Shown piece after piece: positions 1-8,504 of a stretch of DNA of 64,000 nt. The DNA comes from an uncultured Erythrobacter sp. (GTDB taxonomy: Bacteria > Pseudomonadota > Alphaproteobacteria > Sphingomonadales > Sphingomonadaceae), in contig CANNCZ010000002.1 in the NCBI GenBank assembly GCA_947503275.1, positions 764,733 to 828,732 on the forward strand. Reading direction: 5' to 3'. Positions within the stretch are counted from its first letter, which is position 1; the number at the start of each line of letters is the position of its first letter. A program made the translations under genes and the position numbers. The notes under the pieces are model-generated. The model did no database searches and was not told the origin of the DNA. It saw only the letters and a program-made list of their open reading frames with translations.

Positions 1-29
1 AGTTCGTGGAGGATGTTGAGGCAGCTTAA
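1..29 (+). CDS. C-terminal tail of a gene entering from the left edge (partial)
   Basis: An open frame runs from the left edge and ends in TAA at 27-29, encoding a short acidic tail (FVEDVEAA). It would converge on the acyl-CoA synthetase, whose stop lies 10 bases further. Only about eight codons are visible, so the product cannot be named. The stop could also be a chance one. Confidence 0.3.
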
Positions 30-39
30 GCCGCTAGCC

Positions 40-1887
40 TCAACTCCGGTAAAGTCCATCAATCTGCGCTTGATAGCGGTCGCGGATTTTGTGGCGACGG
101 ATCTTCATGCTCGGCGTCATTTCTTCGTTCTCGATTGAGAACGCTTCGTCTGCAAAAGCGAACTGGCGCACTTTTTCGGTCACGGACAGGTCTTTGTTAG
201 TCCGATCGAGAGCGCCGCGAACGGCATTTTTAAACGCCGGCAATTCCTGCAAGCGTTTCAGGTCAAACTTCTCATCATTCGCCCGCGCCCATTCAAGCGC
301 CCATTCGGCATCGGGCACGACAAGCCCGACGACATAAGGCCGCTTGTCGCCGCTCACCATTGCTTGTGCGATTTCGGGTTGCAGGGTCAGCATGCCTTCG
401 ATCTTTTGCGGGGCCACATTGTCGCCCTTGTCATTGACGATCATGTCTTTCTTGCGGTCGGTAATGACGATCCGGCCTCTCTCATCGAGATGGCCGATAT
501 CGCCTGTGTGCAGCCAGCCATCCACGATTGTGCGCGCGGTTTCCGCGTCGTTTTGCCAATAGCCGTGCATCACCAGCTCGCCCCGGCACAAAATCTCGCC
601 ATCATCGGCGATTTTGATCTCAACGCCGCGCATGGGCGGACCGACCGTATCCATCTTCAGGCCCGCTGCCGGACGGTTGCAGCTGATCACAGGCCCGGCT
701 TCTGTCTGGCCATAGCCTTGCAGCATCGTCAGCCCCATGGCGTCGAAGAAATTCCCAACCTCAGGGTTAAGCGGCGCGCCGCCAGAGACCATTGCCTTGA
801 TTCGTCCACCGAATTTCTGGCGAATCTTGGGGCGCAGGGTCCTTTCAATCAGGAAGTCGAGCGGCCGGTCGCGCTTACGCTTTTTCCCCTCTTCGGAATG
901 TTCGCTGATCTTGAGCGCGTTATCCATCATGAAATTGGCAACGCGGCCCTGTTTGCTGACCTGTTTGATGATCCGCGTGCGCAACACTTCAAATAGGCGC
1001 GGGACCACCACCATGATTGTGGGCCGAGTTTCCTCAATATTGGACGCGAGCTTGTCCAACCCTTGCGAATAAAAGATCTCCGCTCCGACCGCTATGGGCA
1101 GGTATTGACCGCCAGTGTGTTCATAGGCGTGGCTCAGGGGCAGGAAGGACAGGAAGCGCTCATTCTCAATGCCAAAATCATTAATCAGGATTTCGGCTGC
1201 ACCCGCCGCGTTGCACAGGATCGACCCATGGTGCTGTTTCACTCCGCGCGGGGCGCCGCCCGTGCCGCTAGTGTAGATCAGGCAGGCTGTATCGTCGCGG
1301 TTGATTTCGCCAATGCGCGCTTCGACCGCTTGGCGCGCGGCATCGGCATCGCCAGCGACCAGAGCGTCCCAATTGTGATATTCAAAGCTGCCCGCTTGTT
1401 GCCGCTGCAAATCCTCAATCCCGATGACGTGATCGACGATCCCGGTCCGACCGATGGCCCCGACCAGAGGTGATAACAGCTTTGCATTCGATACGATCAC
1501 GGCCCGTGCACCGGAATTGTCGAGGATATGTGCGTGGTCGCGTTCGGTGTTTGTGATGTAGGTTGGGACCGAGACACAGCCCGCCGCCATGATCGCAATG
1601 TCCGCAATGCACCATTCGGGGCGGTTTTCGGAAACCAGCGCCACCCGGTCGCCTTCATTCAGGCCAATCCGGCGCAAACTTTCGGCAAGTAAGCTGATTT
1701 GCTGAGCCACTTCGCGCCAGCTTTGCGTGCGCCATTCGCCATCCTCTTTGCGGCCGAGGAAAGGCGCATCGCCCTTTTCATCGGCGCGTTTGAAGAACAA
1801 TTCGACCAAGTTCTTGGCGCTGTCGAGGTCCTGAAGGATGGGATCATCGGTCGGATCTGCAACAGGTGGCAATGTGGGGGCGTGCAC
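40..1887 (-). CDS. Long-chain acyl-CoA synthetase (AMP-forming), FadD-like
   Basis: ANL-superfamily adenylating enzyme that would activate fatty acids to acyl-CoA through an acyl-AMP intermediate, normally at the inner face of the membrane. Counting from the upstream TTG at 1893, the phosphate-binding motif YTSGTGG lies at residues 207-213, GYGQTEA at 393-399, the TGD motif at 463-465 and a DRKKDMI motif at 479-485. The length of about 615 residues fits the long-chain (AMP-binding, FAA1-like) branch. An AGGAG at 1897-1901 is 9 nt from GTG 1887 but only 3 nt from TTG 1893, so GTG is preferred. It is followed upstream by a separate gene (ggt) on the same strand with a 160-base gap. Confidence 0.9.
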   Translation of the reverse strand: MHAPTLPPVADPTDDPILQDLDSAKNLVELFFKRADEKGDAPFLGRKEDGEWRTQSWREVAQQISLLAESLRRIGLNEGDRVALVSENRPEWCIADIAIMAAGCVSVPTYITNTERDHAHILDNSGARAVIVSNAKLLSPLVGAIGRTGIVDHVIGIEDLQRQQAGSFEYHNWDALVAGDADAARQAVEARIGEINRDDTACLIYTSGTGGAPRGVKQHHGSILCNAAGAAEILINDFGIENERFLSFLPLSHAYEHTGGQYLPIAVGAEIFYSQGLDKLASNIEETRPTIMVVVPRLFEVLRTRIIKQVSKQGRVANFMMDNALKISEHSEEGKKRKRDRPLDFLIERTLRPKIRQKFGGRIKAMVSGGAPLNPEVGNFFDAMGLTMLQGYGQTEAGPVISCNRPAAGLKMDTVGPPMRGVEIKIADDGEILCRGELVMHGYWQNDAETARTIVDGWLHTGDIGHLDERGRIVITDRKKDMIVNDKGDNVAPQKIEGMLTLQPEIAQAMVSGDKRPYVVGLVVPDAEWALEWARANDEKFDLKRLQELPAFKNAVRGALDRTNKDLSVTEKVRQFAFADEAFSIENEEMTPSMKIRRHKIRDRYQAQIDGLYRS

Positions 1888-1896
1888 GGACAAAAG

Positions 1897-1901
1897 CTCC
1901 T
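1897..1901 (-). promoter_or_regulatory. Ribosome binding site deciding the acyl-CoA synthetase start
   Basis: The minus strand reads AGGAG here. Spacing is 9 nt to GTG at 1887 and 3 nt to TTG at 1893; the former is the usual distance. Confidence 0.5.
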
Positions 1902-2053
1902 CTTCCCGCGAGGCGCCGGGTTGTTTTCAACCTCTGGCGAGCGCGTATTCAGTGTTTCCAGATGCCAAAATAAGCGCTGATTGCCGTAGCGGCAAGCATT
2001 GTTGGCGCTCACACATCTATGGCGATGGTCGAAAAGTCAATTTTGCCAGATAC

Positions 2054-3769
2054 TTATTCGTATACAAGCAATTCGGCGACGCGCGGATCACCGGCAGATT
2101 CCCAGCCATTTTCGGTCCGCAAGAGCGCGTTCGCCTTACCGCGCGGGGGCAGCAATCGGAGAGAACCGTGGCCCATGGCCTCCAAATCCTGCGCCATGCC
2201 AGCAACCACGCTGCCCTCTTCGGTGATGACTGTCGTGCCGAACGCCATCAAGAGGGGTAGCCCCAGCGCATCTTGTGCGCTCATGTCGAAATCCACCACT
2301 CCGATAATGGAGCGGGCGACCTGAACCGGGATTGTGGGTCCACCAGCGGCTCCAATTACCAGCACCACTTCGCCATCTTCATCGAACACGATTGTGGGCG
2401 CCATCGAAGAACGCGGACGCTTGCCCCCTTCCACTCGGTTTGCCACCATCACACCGTCGCGTTCTGGCGAAGAGCTGAAATCGGTGAGTTCGTTGTTGAG
2501 ATAGAACCCACCCCAATGCAGGCCCGATCCAAACGCGCCTTCGATGGTTGAGGTGTAGCTGACCGCATTGCCATCGCTGTCGACGACCGAGAAGTGGGTC
2601 GTGCCATTCTCGGGTGGTTCGTCGCCATCCGCGCGTGCAAGAGGAGCGCCGGGAGGTGTGCCAGCTTCAACGCTTTGGAGCGCCGAGGTCGGGTTGATCA
2701 GTGCGCTGCGGGTGGCGATGTACGCAGGGTCGACCAGTCCTGCGACCGGGACAGCAACAAAATCTGCATCACCGATATAAACCTCACGATCAGCATAAGC
2801 GATCCGCTGCGATTCTAGGAAAAGGTGCCAAAACTCGATGCTTTCTGGCCCAAGCGCGGCGATATCGAAGCGTTCCAATTGGGCGAGCATCTGCGCAACG
2901 GCGACGCCGCCAGAGCTGGGCGGACCCATACCGCACACTTTGTAGGTTCGGTATGGCGCGCAGACCGCATCGCGTGCTTTGGCCTCGTATCCGCGAATAT
3001 CTTGGGGTGTCATCGCACCATCTCGCGGTGTTTGCTGTGCGACATAGGACGCCAATGCGTCGGCATTCGCATCATAGAACGCGCTCGAGCCCTGAGCGGC
3101 AATTTGTTCAAACGTATCGGCCAAATCAGGGATGGTGATGCGCGCACCGACGGGCAACGGCTCACCATCGTCGCCGAAGAAGATCGCCCGTGCTGCCTCA
3201 GTCTTTGCTGCGCGCTCTTTGCGGTCTGAGAGCGACCCGTGCAGTCGGCGGTTAACCAGGAACCCGTCGCGAGCAAGCGCAATGGCGGGTTCGAAAAGCT
3301 CCGCCCATTCGAGCTTTCCGTATCGCTGATGGGCTTCAGCTGCGAGCGCGATATTGCCCGGTACTCCGACACTGAGACCGGTTGTGACGCGCGTTTCAAA
3401 TGGCAGTCTTTCGCCTTCGCTATCAAGGAAGCGGGTGCCAGTAGCGCTGGCGGGGGCGGTCTCGCGCCCATCCAAAGTGATCAGACCATCTGCGCCTGCA
3501 TGGACCATAAAGCCGCCGCCGCCGATGCCGGAACTTTGCGGCTCCACCACGGTCAGTGCCAGCATCACGGCAATCGCTGCATCGCTGGCTGATCCACCTT
3601 TTGCCAATATCGCTTCGCCAGCGGCCGTTGCACGCGGGTCAGCAGAGCTAACCGCGCCTTCAACAGGGGGTGAGGCGGTTTCTGCCGCGCTAACCAAAGG
3701 TGCGGAATAGCTTGCGCAGCTGGTCAGCAGCAGAGCGATGGGCGATAGAAAAGTGAGCGCTTTCAACAT
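2054..3769 (-). CDS. ggt: Gamma-glutamyltransferase (glutathione hydrolase)
   Basis: Ntn-hydrolase proenzyme that cleaves gamma-glutamyl bonds of glutathione in the periplasm. Starting at ATG 3769, the N-terminus is a hydrophobic lipoprotein-like signal ending in LLLTSCAS, so the mature protein may be lipid-anchored. The conserved autoprocessing segment TTHFSVVD begins at residue 390, the expected position of the catalytic threonine of the small subunit (E. coli Thr391). Downstream glycine-rich stretches resemble the oxyanion region of the family. The open frame extends to 3820 into pyrD, but that start would remove the signal peptide from the N-terminus. It sits 10 bases after pyrD and may be cotranscribed with it. 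Confidence 0.93.
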   Translation of the reverse strand: MLKALTFLSPIALLLTSCASYSAPLVSAAETASPPVEGAVSSADPRATAAGEAILAKGGSASDAAIAVMLALTVVEPQSSGIGGGGFMVHAGADGLITLDGRETAPASATGTRFLDSEGERLPFETRVTTGLSVGVPGNIALAAEAHQRYGKLEWAELFEPAIALARDGFLVNRRLHGSLSDRKERAAKTEAARAIFFGDDGEPLPVGARITIPDLADTFEQIAAQGSSAFYDANADALASYVAQQTPRDGAMTPQDIRGYEAKARDAVCAPYRTYKVCGMGPPSSGGVAVAQMLAQLERFDIAALGPESIEFWHLFLESQRIAYADREVYIGDADFVAVPVAGLVDPAYIATRSALINPTSALQSVEAGTPPGAPLARADGDEPPENGTTHFSVVDSDGNAVSYTSTIEGAFGSGLHWGGFYLNNELTDFSSSPERDGVMVANRVEGGKRPRSSMAPTIVFDEDGEVVLVIGAAGGPTIPVQVARSIIGVVDFDMSAQDALGLPLLMAFGTTVITEEGSVVAGMAQDLEAMGHGSLRLLPPRGKANALLRTENGWESAGDPRVAELLVYE

Positions 3770-3779
3770 GCGCACCTCG

Positions 3780-4841
3780 CTATTCGCTTCCCACCGCCTC
3801 TGCAATGCTGGTGAAGCCATCGCGCGCCATTAATCGCTCCAATCCCTTTGCGATTTGTGCGCCCAAGCCCGGGCCGTGATAGACCATGGCGGAATAAAGC
3901 TGCACCAATGATGCGCCTGCGCGGATGCGTTCCCATGCATCGTCAGCGCTGGCAATGCCGCCCACACCGATCAAGGGGACCGCGCCGCCTGTTGCTTTGG
4001 CGAAGTCGCGGATGCGCTGTGTCGCGAGGGCTTTTAGCGGTGCGCCCGACAGGCCGCCTTGTTCGCCGGCATGGCGCGAACGCAGCGTGGGGCGTGATAT
4101 CGTGGTGTTGGACACAATCAGCGCGCCCAGTTTCTTGTCGATCGCGATTCGGGCGATCGCATCGATATCGGCGGGTTCCAGATCGGGCGCGACTTTAAGG
4201 AATATCGGCGGCGCGCTTTCTGGTGTGGTGGCATCACGCGCTGCGATCACTTGATCGATCAGGTCTGTCAGTGCGCCTTCATCCTGCAAAGCACGCAGGC
4301 CCGGCGTGTTGGGGCTGGAAACATTGACCGCCAAGTAGCTGGCGAGAGGTGCCATGACTAATGCCATCTGCGCATAGTCGGCAATGCGATCCTCAGAATC
4401 CTTGTTTGCGCCGATATTAATGCCGAGCACTCCCGACCTGCCATGCCGCGCGTTCAATCGGGCAATCGCCGCCTCAGCGCCCGCATTGTTAAAGCCCATG
4501 CGATTGATCACCGCTTGGTCTTCGACCAATCGAAACAAGCGGGGTTTGGGATTGCCCGATTGTGGTTTGGGCGTGATTGATCCGACTTCGGTAAAGCCAA
4601 AGCCCAACCCCAGAAGCGCATCGGGCACTTCGGCGTCTTTGTCGAAACCTGCGGCAACGCCAACGGGGTTTGGAAAATCGAGACCAGCGACGTTCACCGC
4701 CAACGCGCCCGCTTGCGAAGGTTGCGCCCGCTTTTTGGGAAGCGCTTTTAAGGCAGTGATCGCCAACCGATGCCCAGTTTCCGAATCGAGCGCGAAAATG
4801 GCGGGTTTGAAAATGTCGAAGAGCCGGAAAGGGTGCGTCAT
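3780..4841 (-). CDS. pyrD: Dihydroorotate dehydrogenase (quinone), class 2
   Basis: Oxidises dihydroorotate to orotate in pyrimidine synthesis, passing electrons through FMN to ubiquinone. The 353-residue length and the N-terminal helix region (FRLFDIFKPAIFALDSETGH) fit membrane-associated class 2 enzymes. The segments GVAAGFDKD, GFTEVGSITPKPQ, NRMGFNNAG and VNVSSPNTPGLR are all hallmark PyrD segments; the last contains the class 2 catalytic serine. The C-terminal LIGVGGI and QLYSAM segments form the FMN phosphate site. ATG at 4841 is the obvious start. It is first in a likely two-gene transcript with ggt. Confidence 0.96.
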   Translation of the reverse strand: MTHPFRLFDIFKPAIFALDSETGHRLAITALKALPKKRAQPSQAGALAVNVAGLDFPNPVGVAAGFDKDAEVPDALLGLGFGFTEVGSITPKPQSGNPKPRLFRLVEDQAVINRMGFNNAGAEAAIARLNARHGRSGVLGINIGANKDSEDRIADYAQMALVMAPLASYLAVNVSSPNTPGLRALQDEGALTDLIDQVIAARDATTPESAPPIFLKVAPDLEPADIDAIARIAIDKKLGALIVSNTTISRPTLRSRHAGEQGGLSGAPLKALATQRIRDFAKATGGAVPLIGVGGIASADDAWERIRAGASLVQLYSAMVYHGPGLGAQIAKGLERLMARDGFTSIAEAVGSE

Positions 4842-4947
4842 GGCGCTTGCCTAAGCCAGTATTTCACTGCCCTGTCGAGAGCGCGCGTCAGTGCGTGCTG
4901 CCAATAACAGTGCTCGAAGTGCTATCACTAACCTTAGTGAAACCACG

Positions 4948-4977
4948 TTGTCGTTTGCATACAATTCATTGTGATAC
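4948..4977 (+). promoter_or_regulatory. Possible promoter for the candidate sRNA
   Basis: TTGTCG at 4948-4953 and TGATAC at 4972-4977 are separated by 18 bases, giving an expected start near 4984. The match is moderate and is supported mainly by the transcript-like structure that follows. Confidence 0.35.
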
Positions 4978-4983
4978 ACCTCC

Positions 4984-5080
4984 GTTACATCTCCCCCTGC
5001 GACCCGAAGGGCTCGGAGCAGCAATGCGAAGAGTTCCTCAACTTAAATGGGCGGCTCCGAATAGGGGCCGCCCTTTTTTT
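4984..5080 (+). ncRNA. Candidate trans-acting small RNA with intrinsic terminator
   Basis: About 97 bases between divergent pyrD and the AraC-type gene have the layout of a small RNA. A pyrimidine-rich 5' part contains CTCCCCC. A hairpin can form between CTCCG near 4980 and CGGAG near 5014. An unpaired stretch carrying TTCCTCAACTT follows, then a strong 10-bp terminator stem and seven Ts. CCTCC/TCCCC-bearing loops that can pair with ribosome binding sites are typical of alphaproteobacterial sRNAs; the layout recalls the suhB/mmgR (alpha-r8) family. The family assignment is from memory and uncertain. The alternative is an attenuator-like leader, but the AraC-type gene starts 52 bases beyond the terminator. 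Confidence 0.5.
5049..5080 (+). terminator. Rho-independent terminator
   Basis: The arms GGGCGGC (5049-5055) and GCCGCCC (5067-5073) are perfect complements. They extend by three further pairs (TCC with GGG) around a short loop and are followed by seven Ts (5074-5080). Confidence 0.85.
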
Positions 5081-5132
5081 GTGTCAATTCAACCCCAAAG
5101 CCGCTAAACGCGCCGCAGTACGGGGCGTATCA

Positions 5133-6059
5133 ATGGTCGACTTTCAAGACTCGAACAGAGCCGAAAACGGCATCGAAACGGACGAATTGGGCTTCGAGCT
5201 TACCGAAAGCTCGCTCATCACCGTCGACTATATCGCGCCGCCTGCCGCGATCAGCGACTATGTCACAACGCTCTACCATTTCCGTTGTGAGGAACCGAAG
5301 ATTCGCGATGTGCAGCCCTCATCGGTCGGGCATCTCGCGATTTTCCCATATGGCAAAGGCGAAGTGCATTTTCGCGACGGGCACAAAGACCCCAATCACG
5401 AAGTTGCAGTGATGACCCCGCTGACAACGGCCAACCCGATTGTCGTCGACGGGCCGTTCCATGTGATTGGTGCCGCGCTGACGCCGCTGGGCTGGGCGTC
5501 GTTGACCCGGCTGCATGCAGGAGAGCACCGCGATCGCCTGCGCGATGCTGGCGAGATTCTGGGCGATGAAGTGTCGGTGCTCGGCAAAGAGCTCAACGCG
5601 CAATATCGCGCGAATAAGAAGAGCGGACGTGAGTGCGCTTTGGCGATTGGCGAGTATATTGGCAGCCAGGTAAAGCCGATTAATTCCCGCCATGCTGACC
5701 TCATCAAAGTGGTCAACACGTGGCTTGGCTCATCGCTCAATCCTGACCTTGCCGACCTGCTTTCCATGGCAGCCTATTCCGAACGCCAGGTTCAGCGCCT
5801 GACAGAGAGGTATTTCGGCCTCTCACCACAGGCGCTCGCCCGCAAATATCGCGCGCTGAGAGCGGCTGCCTATCTGTCATTCCCTCAACTCACGCCTGAG
5901 TTTGAAGCGGAACTGGGAGAGGCTTTCTTTGATCAGTCGCACATGATCCGCGAGATCAACCGCTTTGTTGGCCGCACACCGGCGCGTTTGCGGGACCCCG
6001 ACAGTCCGTTCCTCTCCGAAATGATCGCTCCGAAGAATTTGCGCGAATTGGGCTCTTAA
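5133..6059 (+). CDS. AraC-family transcriptional regulator
   Basis: 308 residues from ATG 5133. The N-terminal two thirds look like a ligand- or partner-binding domain without an obvious named fold. The C-terminal 90 residues contain a first helix-turn-helix (LADLLSMAAYSERQVQRL) and the FGLSPQALARKYRALRAA segment that resembles the PRxYxRxxR-type end of AraC DNA-binding domains. A start at 4971 is also open, but that stretch holds the sRNA terminator, so the shorter form is preferred. The regulated target is unknown; the downstream DUF885 gene is only 70 bases away and on the same strand. Confidence 0.78.
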   Translation: MVDFQDSNRAENGIETDELGFELTESSLITVDYIAPPAAISDYVTTLYHFRCEEPKIRDVQPSSVGHLAIFPYGKGEVHFRDGHKDPNHEVAVMTPLTTANPIVVDGPFHVIGAALTPLGWASLTRLHAGEHRDRLRDAGEILGDEVSVLGKELNAQYRANKKSGRECALAIGEYIGSQVKPINSRHADLIKVVNTWLGSSLNPDLADLLSMAAYSERQVQRLTERYFGLSPQALARKYRALRAAAYLSFPQLTPEFEAELGEAFFDQSHMIREINRFVGRTPARLRDPDSPFLSEMIAPKNLRELGS

Positions 6060-6127
6060 CGCCTGTCGCTGCTTTGGCTTTCTGCCGATTGAACTGCAAG
6101 AATTGTCCATTCCAATTGAGGTGAGTT

Positions 6128-7957
6128 ATGCGCCGCGTTCCGACTTTGAGCCTTAAGCTTCTCGCACCGTCTTTGGCTGCTCTCGCGCTTGCCGGTTGCT
6201 CGGCATCTTATCAGGAGCCGATCGCCGCCGCGCCTGCACCAGTTTCGGCTTCCGAAACCGATGCCTATTCGCTCAACGAGTTTTTTGCCGCATATGATGA
6301 GGCGAGCCTCGCAATGTCGCCGGTCAGCAAGTCTTATCGCGGAATTCGAGACTCTGATTATGGGCTTTGGGACGATGTTTCTGACGAAGCGGAAGAGGCA
6401 GAGCACCGGTTCTTGCAGGGCTCGCTTGGGGAAATGGTAGCAGCCTTTGGTGATGAGGATCTGTCCGAGCAGGACCAATTGTCCTACCGCCTGTTTGAGC
6501 AAATGGCCGAGCGACGCGCCTCGCTTTACCCATTTCGCGAATATGGATTTCTGTTCGACCACCGCCGCGGTGCGCACACCAACATTCCGGCGTTCCTGAT
6601 CAACATCCACCGGGTTAGCGAACCACAGCACGCCGAAGCTTATGTTGAACGGATTGCTGGTATCGGACCGCAGCTGGATACCCTGATTGCAGAAGCGCGA
6701 GAGCGAGCTGACGCGGGTACGATGCCGCCAGACTGGGTGTATCCTTATGTCATTTCCGATCTTGAAAACCTAATTGATGCCGGGTCGGGCAATGCGGTTT
6801 TGGAAGACTTTGCGACCAAGCTCGATGGTTTGGGTCTCGACGCTGGATTGCGCGATCTTTTCTTGAACCGAGCGACAATGGCTTGGAATGAATCGGCGCG
6901 CCCTGGATACCAACGGCTCCTCACCGAAATGCGCCGCCAGCAAGCGATTGCGCCGACCGACGATGGTATCTGGCGTCTGCCACAAGGGGAGCAGTACTAT
7001 GCGGCTCTCTTGCGCAATTACACCACCACAGATCTGAGCGCGGATGAGATCCACAATATCGGCCTGCGTGAAGTGGAGCGGATTCATGGCGAAATGCGCG
7101 CGATTATGGATCAGGTCGGGTTTGAGGGTAGCCTGCAAGAGTTCTTCGAATTCACCCGCACCGATGATCAGTTCTTCTACACCAGCCGCGAGGAATATGT
7201 CGCCGATGCGCAGGCCGCAATCGATCGGCTGGGCGAGCGAATGCCGGAATTCTTTGGTGTGCTGCCCACCGATCCTCTGATCATAAAGCCGGTTGAGGCG
7301 TTCCGTGAACGCAGCGCGGGCAAAGCGTTTTATCAGCGTCCAGCACCGGATGGATCGCGGCCGGGCACGTATTATGTGAACCTGTATAATCTGCGCGATA
7401 TGTCAAAGAATGAGCTGGAGGCGCTCGCCTATCACGAAGGGTTGCCCGGCCACCATTTGCAGCTTTCGATCCAGACCCAACTGGGTGACCTGCCCGCTTT
7501 TCGCCGCTTTGGCGGTGTGACAGCCTATTCCGAAGGGTGGGGGCTGTATTCTGAGGAATTGGGCAAGGACATGGGGTTCTACACCGATCCCTATTCCGAC
7601 TTTGGCCGGTTGGGCATGGAGTTGTGGCGCGCATGCCGCTTGGTGGTCGATACGGGCATCCATTCCAAACGCTGGACCCGCGAAGAGGCGATTGACTACC
7701 TCGCTGAAAACACACCCAACCCGCAAGGCGACATAGTGAAAGCGATTGAGCGCTACATCACCACGCCGGGCCAAGCGACCGCCTATATGATCGGCAAGCT
7801 CAAGATTATGGAATTGCGAGCGAGGGCGCGTGATGAATTGGGCGATGATTTCGACATTCGCGGCTTTCACGATGCAATTCTGACTAGCGGGCCGGTGCCG
7901 CTGTCCATCATGGAAGAAAACGTGATGAAATGGGTTGAGAGTGAGCGGGGCGGATAG
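6128..7957 (+). CDS. DUF885 lipoprotein, predicted metallopeptidase-like
   Basis: 609 residues with a signal peptide and lipobox (LALAGCS), so probably a periplasm-facing lipoprotein. The DUF885 hallmark HEGLPGHH occurs at residues 436-443, a zinc-binding HExxxGH variant. Other conserved features seen are the AYSEGWGLY segment and the PGQATAYMIGKL segment near the C-terminus. Family members are assumed to be peptidases, but the substrate is unknown. An AGGTGAG precedes the ATG at 6128. It follows the AraC-type regulator on the same strand and could be cotranscribed. Confidence 0.85.
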   Translation: MRRVPTLSLKLLAPSLAALALAGCSASYQEPIAAAPAPVSASETDAYSLNEFFAAYDEASLAMSPVSKSYRGIRDSDYGLWDDVSDEAEEAEHRFLQGSLGEMVAAFGDEDLSEQDQLSYRLFEQMAERRASLYPFREYGFLFDHRRGAHTNIPAFLINIHRVSEPQHAEAYVERIAGIGPQLDTLIAEARERADAGTMPPDWVYPYVISDLENLIDAGSGNAVLEDFATKLDGLGLDAGLRDLFLNRATMAWNESARPGYQRLLTEMRRQQAIAPTDDGIWRLPQGEQYYAALLRNYTTTDLSADEIHNIGLREVERIHGEMRAIMDQVGFEGSLQEFFEFTRTDDQFFYTSREEYVADAQAAIDRLGERMPEFFGVLPTDPLIIKPVEAFRERSAGKAFYQRPAPDGSRPGTYYVNLYNLRDMSKNELEALAYHEGLPGHHLQLSIQTQLGDLPAFRRFGGVTAYSEGWGLYSEELGKDMGFYTDPYSDFGRLGMELWRACRLVVDTGIHSKRWTREEAIDYLAENTPNPQGDIVKAIERYITTPGQATAYMIGKLKIMELRARARDELGDDFDIRGFHDAILTSGPVPLSIMEENVMKWVESERGG

Positions 7958-8001
7958 GTCGGTAGCGGACTCAGCTTGAAATCAGAGCGATTCGCGCGTA
8001 T

Positions 8002-8030
8002 TTGAAATCCGACTCAATTAGTCCGATTTA
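8002..8030 (+). promoter_or_regulatory. suf operon promoter (-35/-10)
   Basis: TTGAAA (8002-8007) and GATTTA (8025-8030) are separated by 17 bases, a good sigma-70-type arrangement. The expected start is about 30 bases before the regulator ATG at 8067. Confidence 0.6.
8005..8029 (+). promoter_or_regulatory. IscR-like operator (imperfect palindrome)
   Basis: The segment reads AAATCCGACT, then CAATT, then AGTCCGATTT. The arms are near-perfect reverse complements and resemble type 1 IscR sites (GACT/AGTC core with flanking AT-rich bases). It lies exactly in the promoter spacer, so binding by the adjacent IscR-like regulator would block RNA polymerase. The site call comes from resemblance and position. 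Confidence 0.6.
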
Positions 8031-8066
8031 AGAATCGCTCGCAATAGCATAGGTCCAACACCGAAA

Positions 8067-8504
8067 ATGCGCCTTTCCAATCTTGCCGATTACGCCGTCA
8101 TCACGATGGTTCAGGCCGCCACGCATTGTGGCGATGGCCGGGTGAGTGCGGCTGAATTGGCGAGCGAGACGGGCCTGCCAGTCCCCACAGTCCAGCGACT
8201 GGTTTCAAAGCTGACCAGTGCATCTTTGTTGCGGTCAGTGCGCGGTGTAGGCGGCGGATTGCAGCTTGGTCGACCGGCGGCAGCTATCACAGTGGCTGAT
8301 ATCGTCGAAGCGGTCGAAGGGCCAATCGCGCTGACCGCCTGTATCGAAGAGGGCGCATGCGATCATGAGGCCAATTGTTCGATGAAGCCGCATTGGCCGA
8401 TCATCAATGAAAAGATGCGCGGTGCGCTGGCCGAAATCACGCTTGATCACCTGCGCCATTCAAATCCATCCAATTCCACTCCAGTTAAAGAGCACGCGGC
8501 ATGA
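8067..8504 (+). CDS. Rrf2/IscR-type iron-sulfur cluster-sensing regulator of the suf operon
   Basis: 145 residues. An N-terminal winged helix ([22 protein letters not shown]) is followed by the GVGGGLQL wing typical of Rrf2 proteins. Three cysteines lie at residues 92, 98 and 104, the same numbering as the 2Fe-2S ligands of E. coli IscR. This supports cluster-dependent sensing. It is the first gene of the suf operon; its stop overlaps the sufB start by 4 bases (ATGA). The palindrome at 8005-8029 is probably its own operator, giving negative feedback of cluster assembly. In some annotations such proteins are called SUF system Fe-S cluster assembly regulator. Confidence 0.9.
   Translation: MRLSNLADYAVITMVQAATHCGDGRVSAAELASETGLPVPTVQRLVSKLTSASLLRSVRGVGGGLQLGRPAAAITVADIVEAVEGPIALTACIEEGACDHEANCSMKPHWPIINEKMRGALAEITLDHLRHSNPSNSTPVKEHAA

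Larger units (their letters stand above)
7985..8040. repeat. Perfect 9-bp inverted repeat bracketing the suf promoter
   Basis: GAGCGATTC at 7985-7993 and GAATCGCTC at 8032-8040 are exact reverse complements, centred on the IscR-like palindrome and -35/-10 region. It may be a second operator or a structure that flanks the promoter. Confidence 0.5.
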
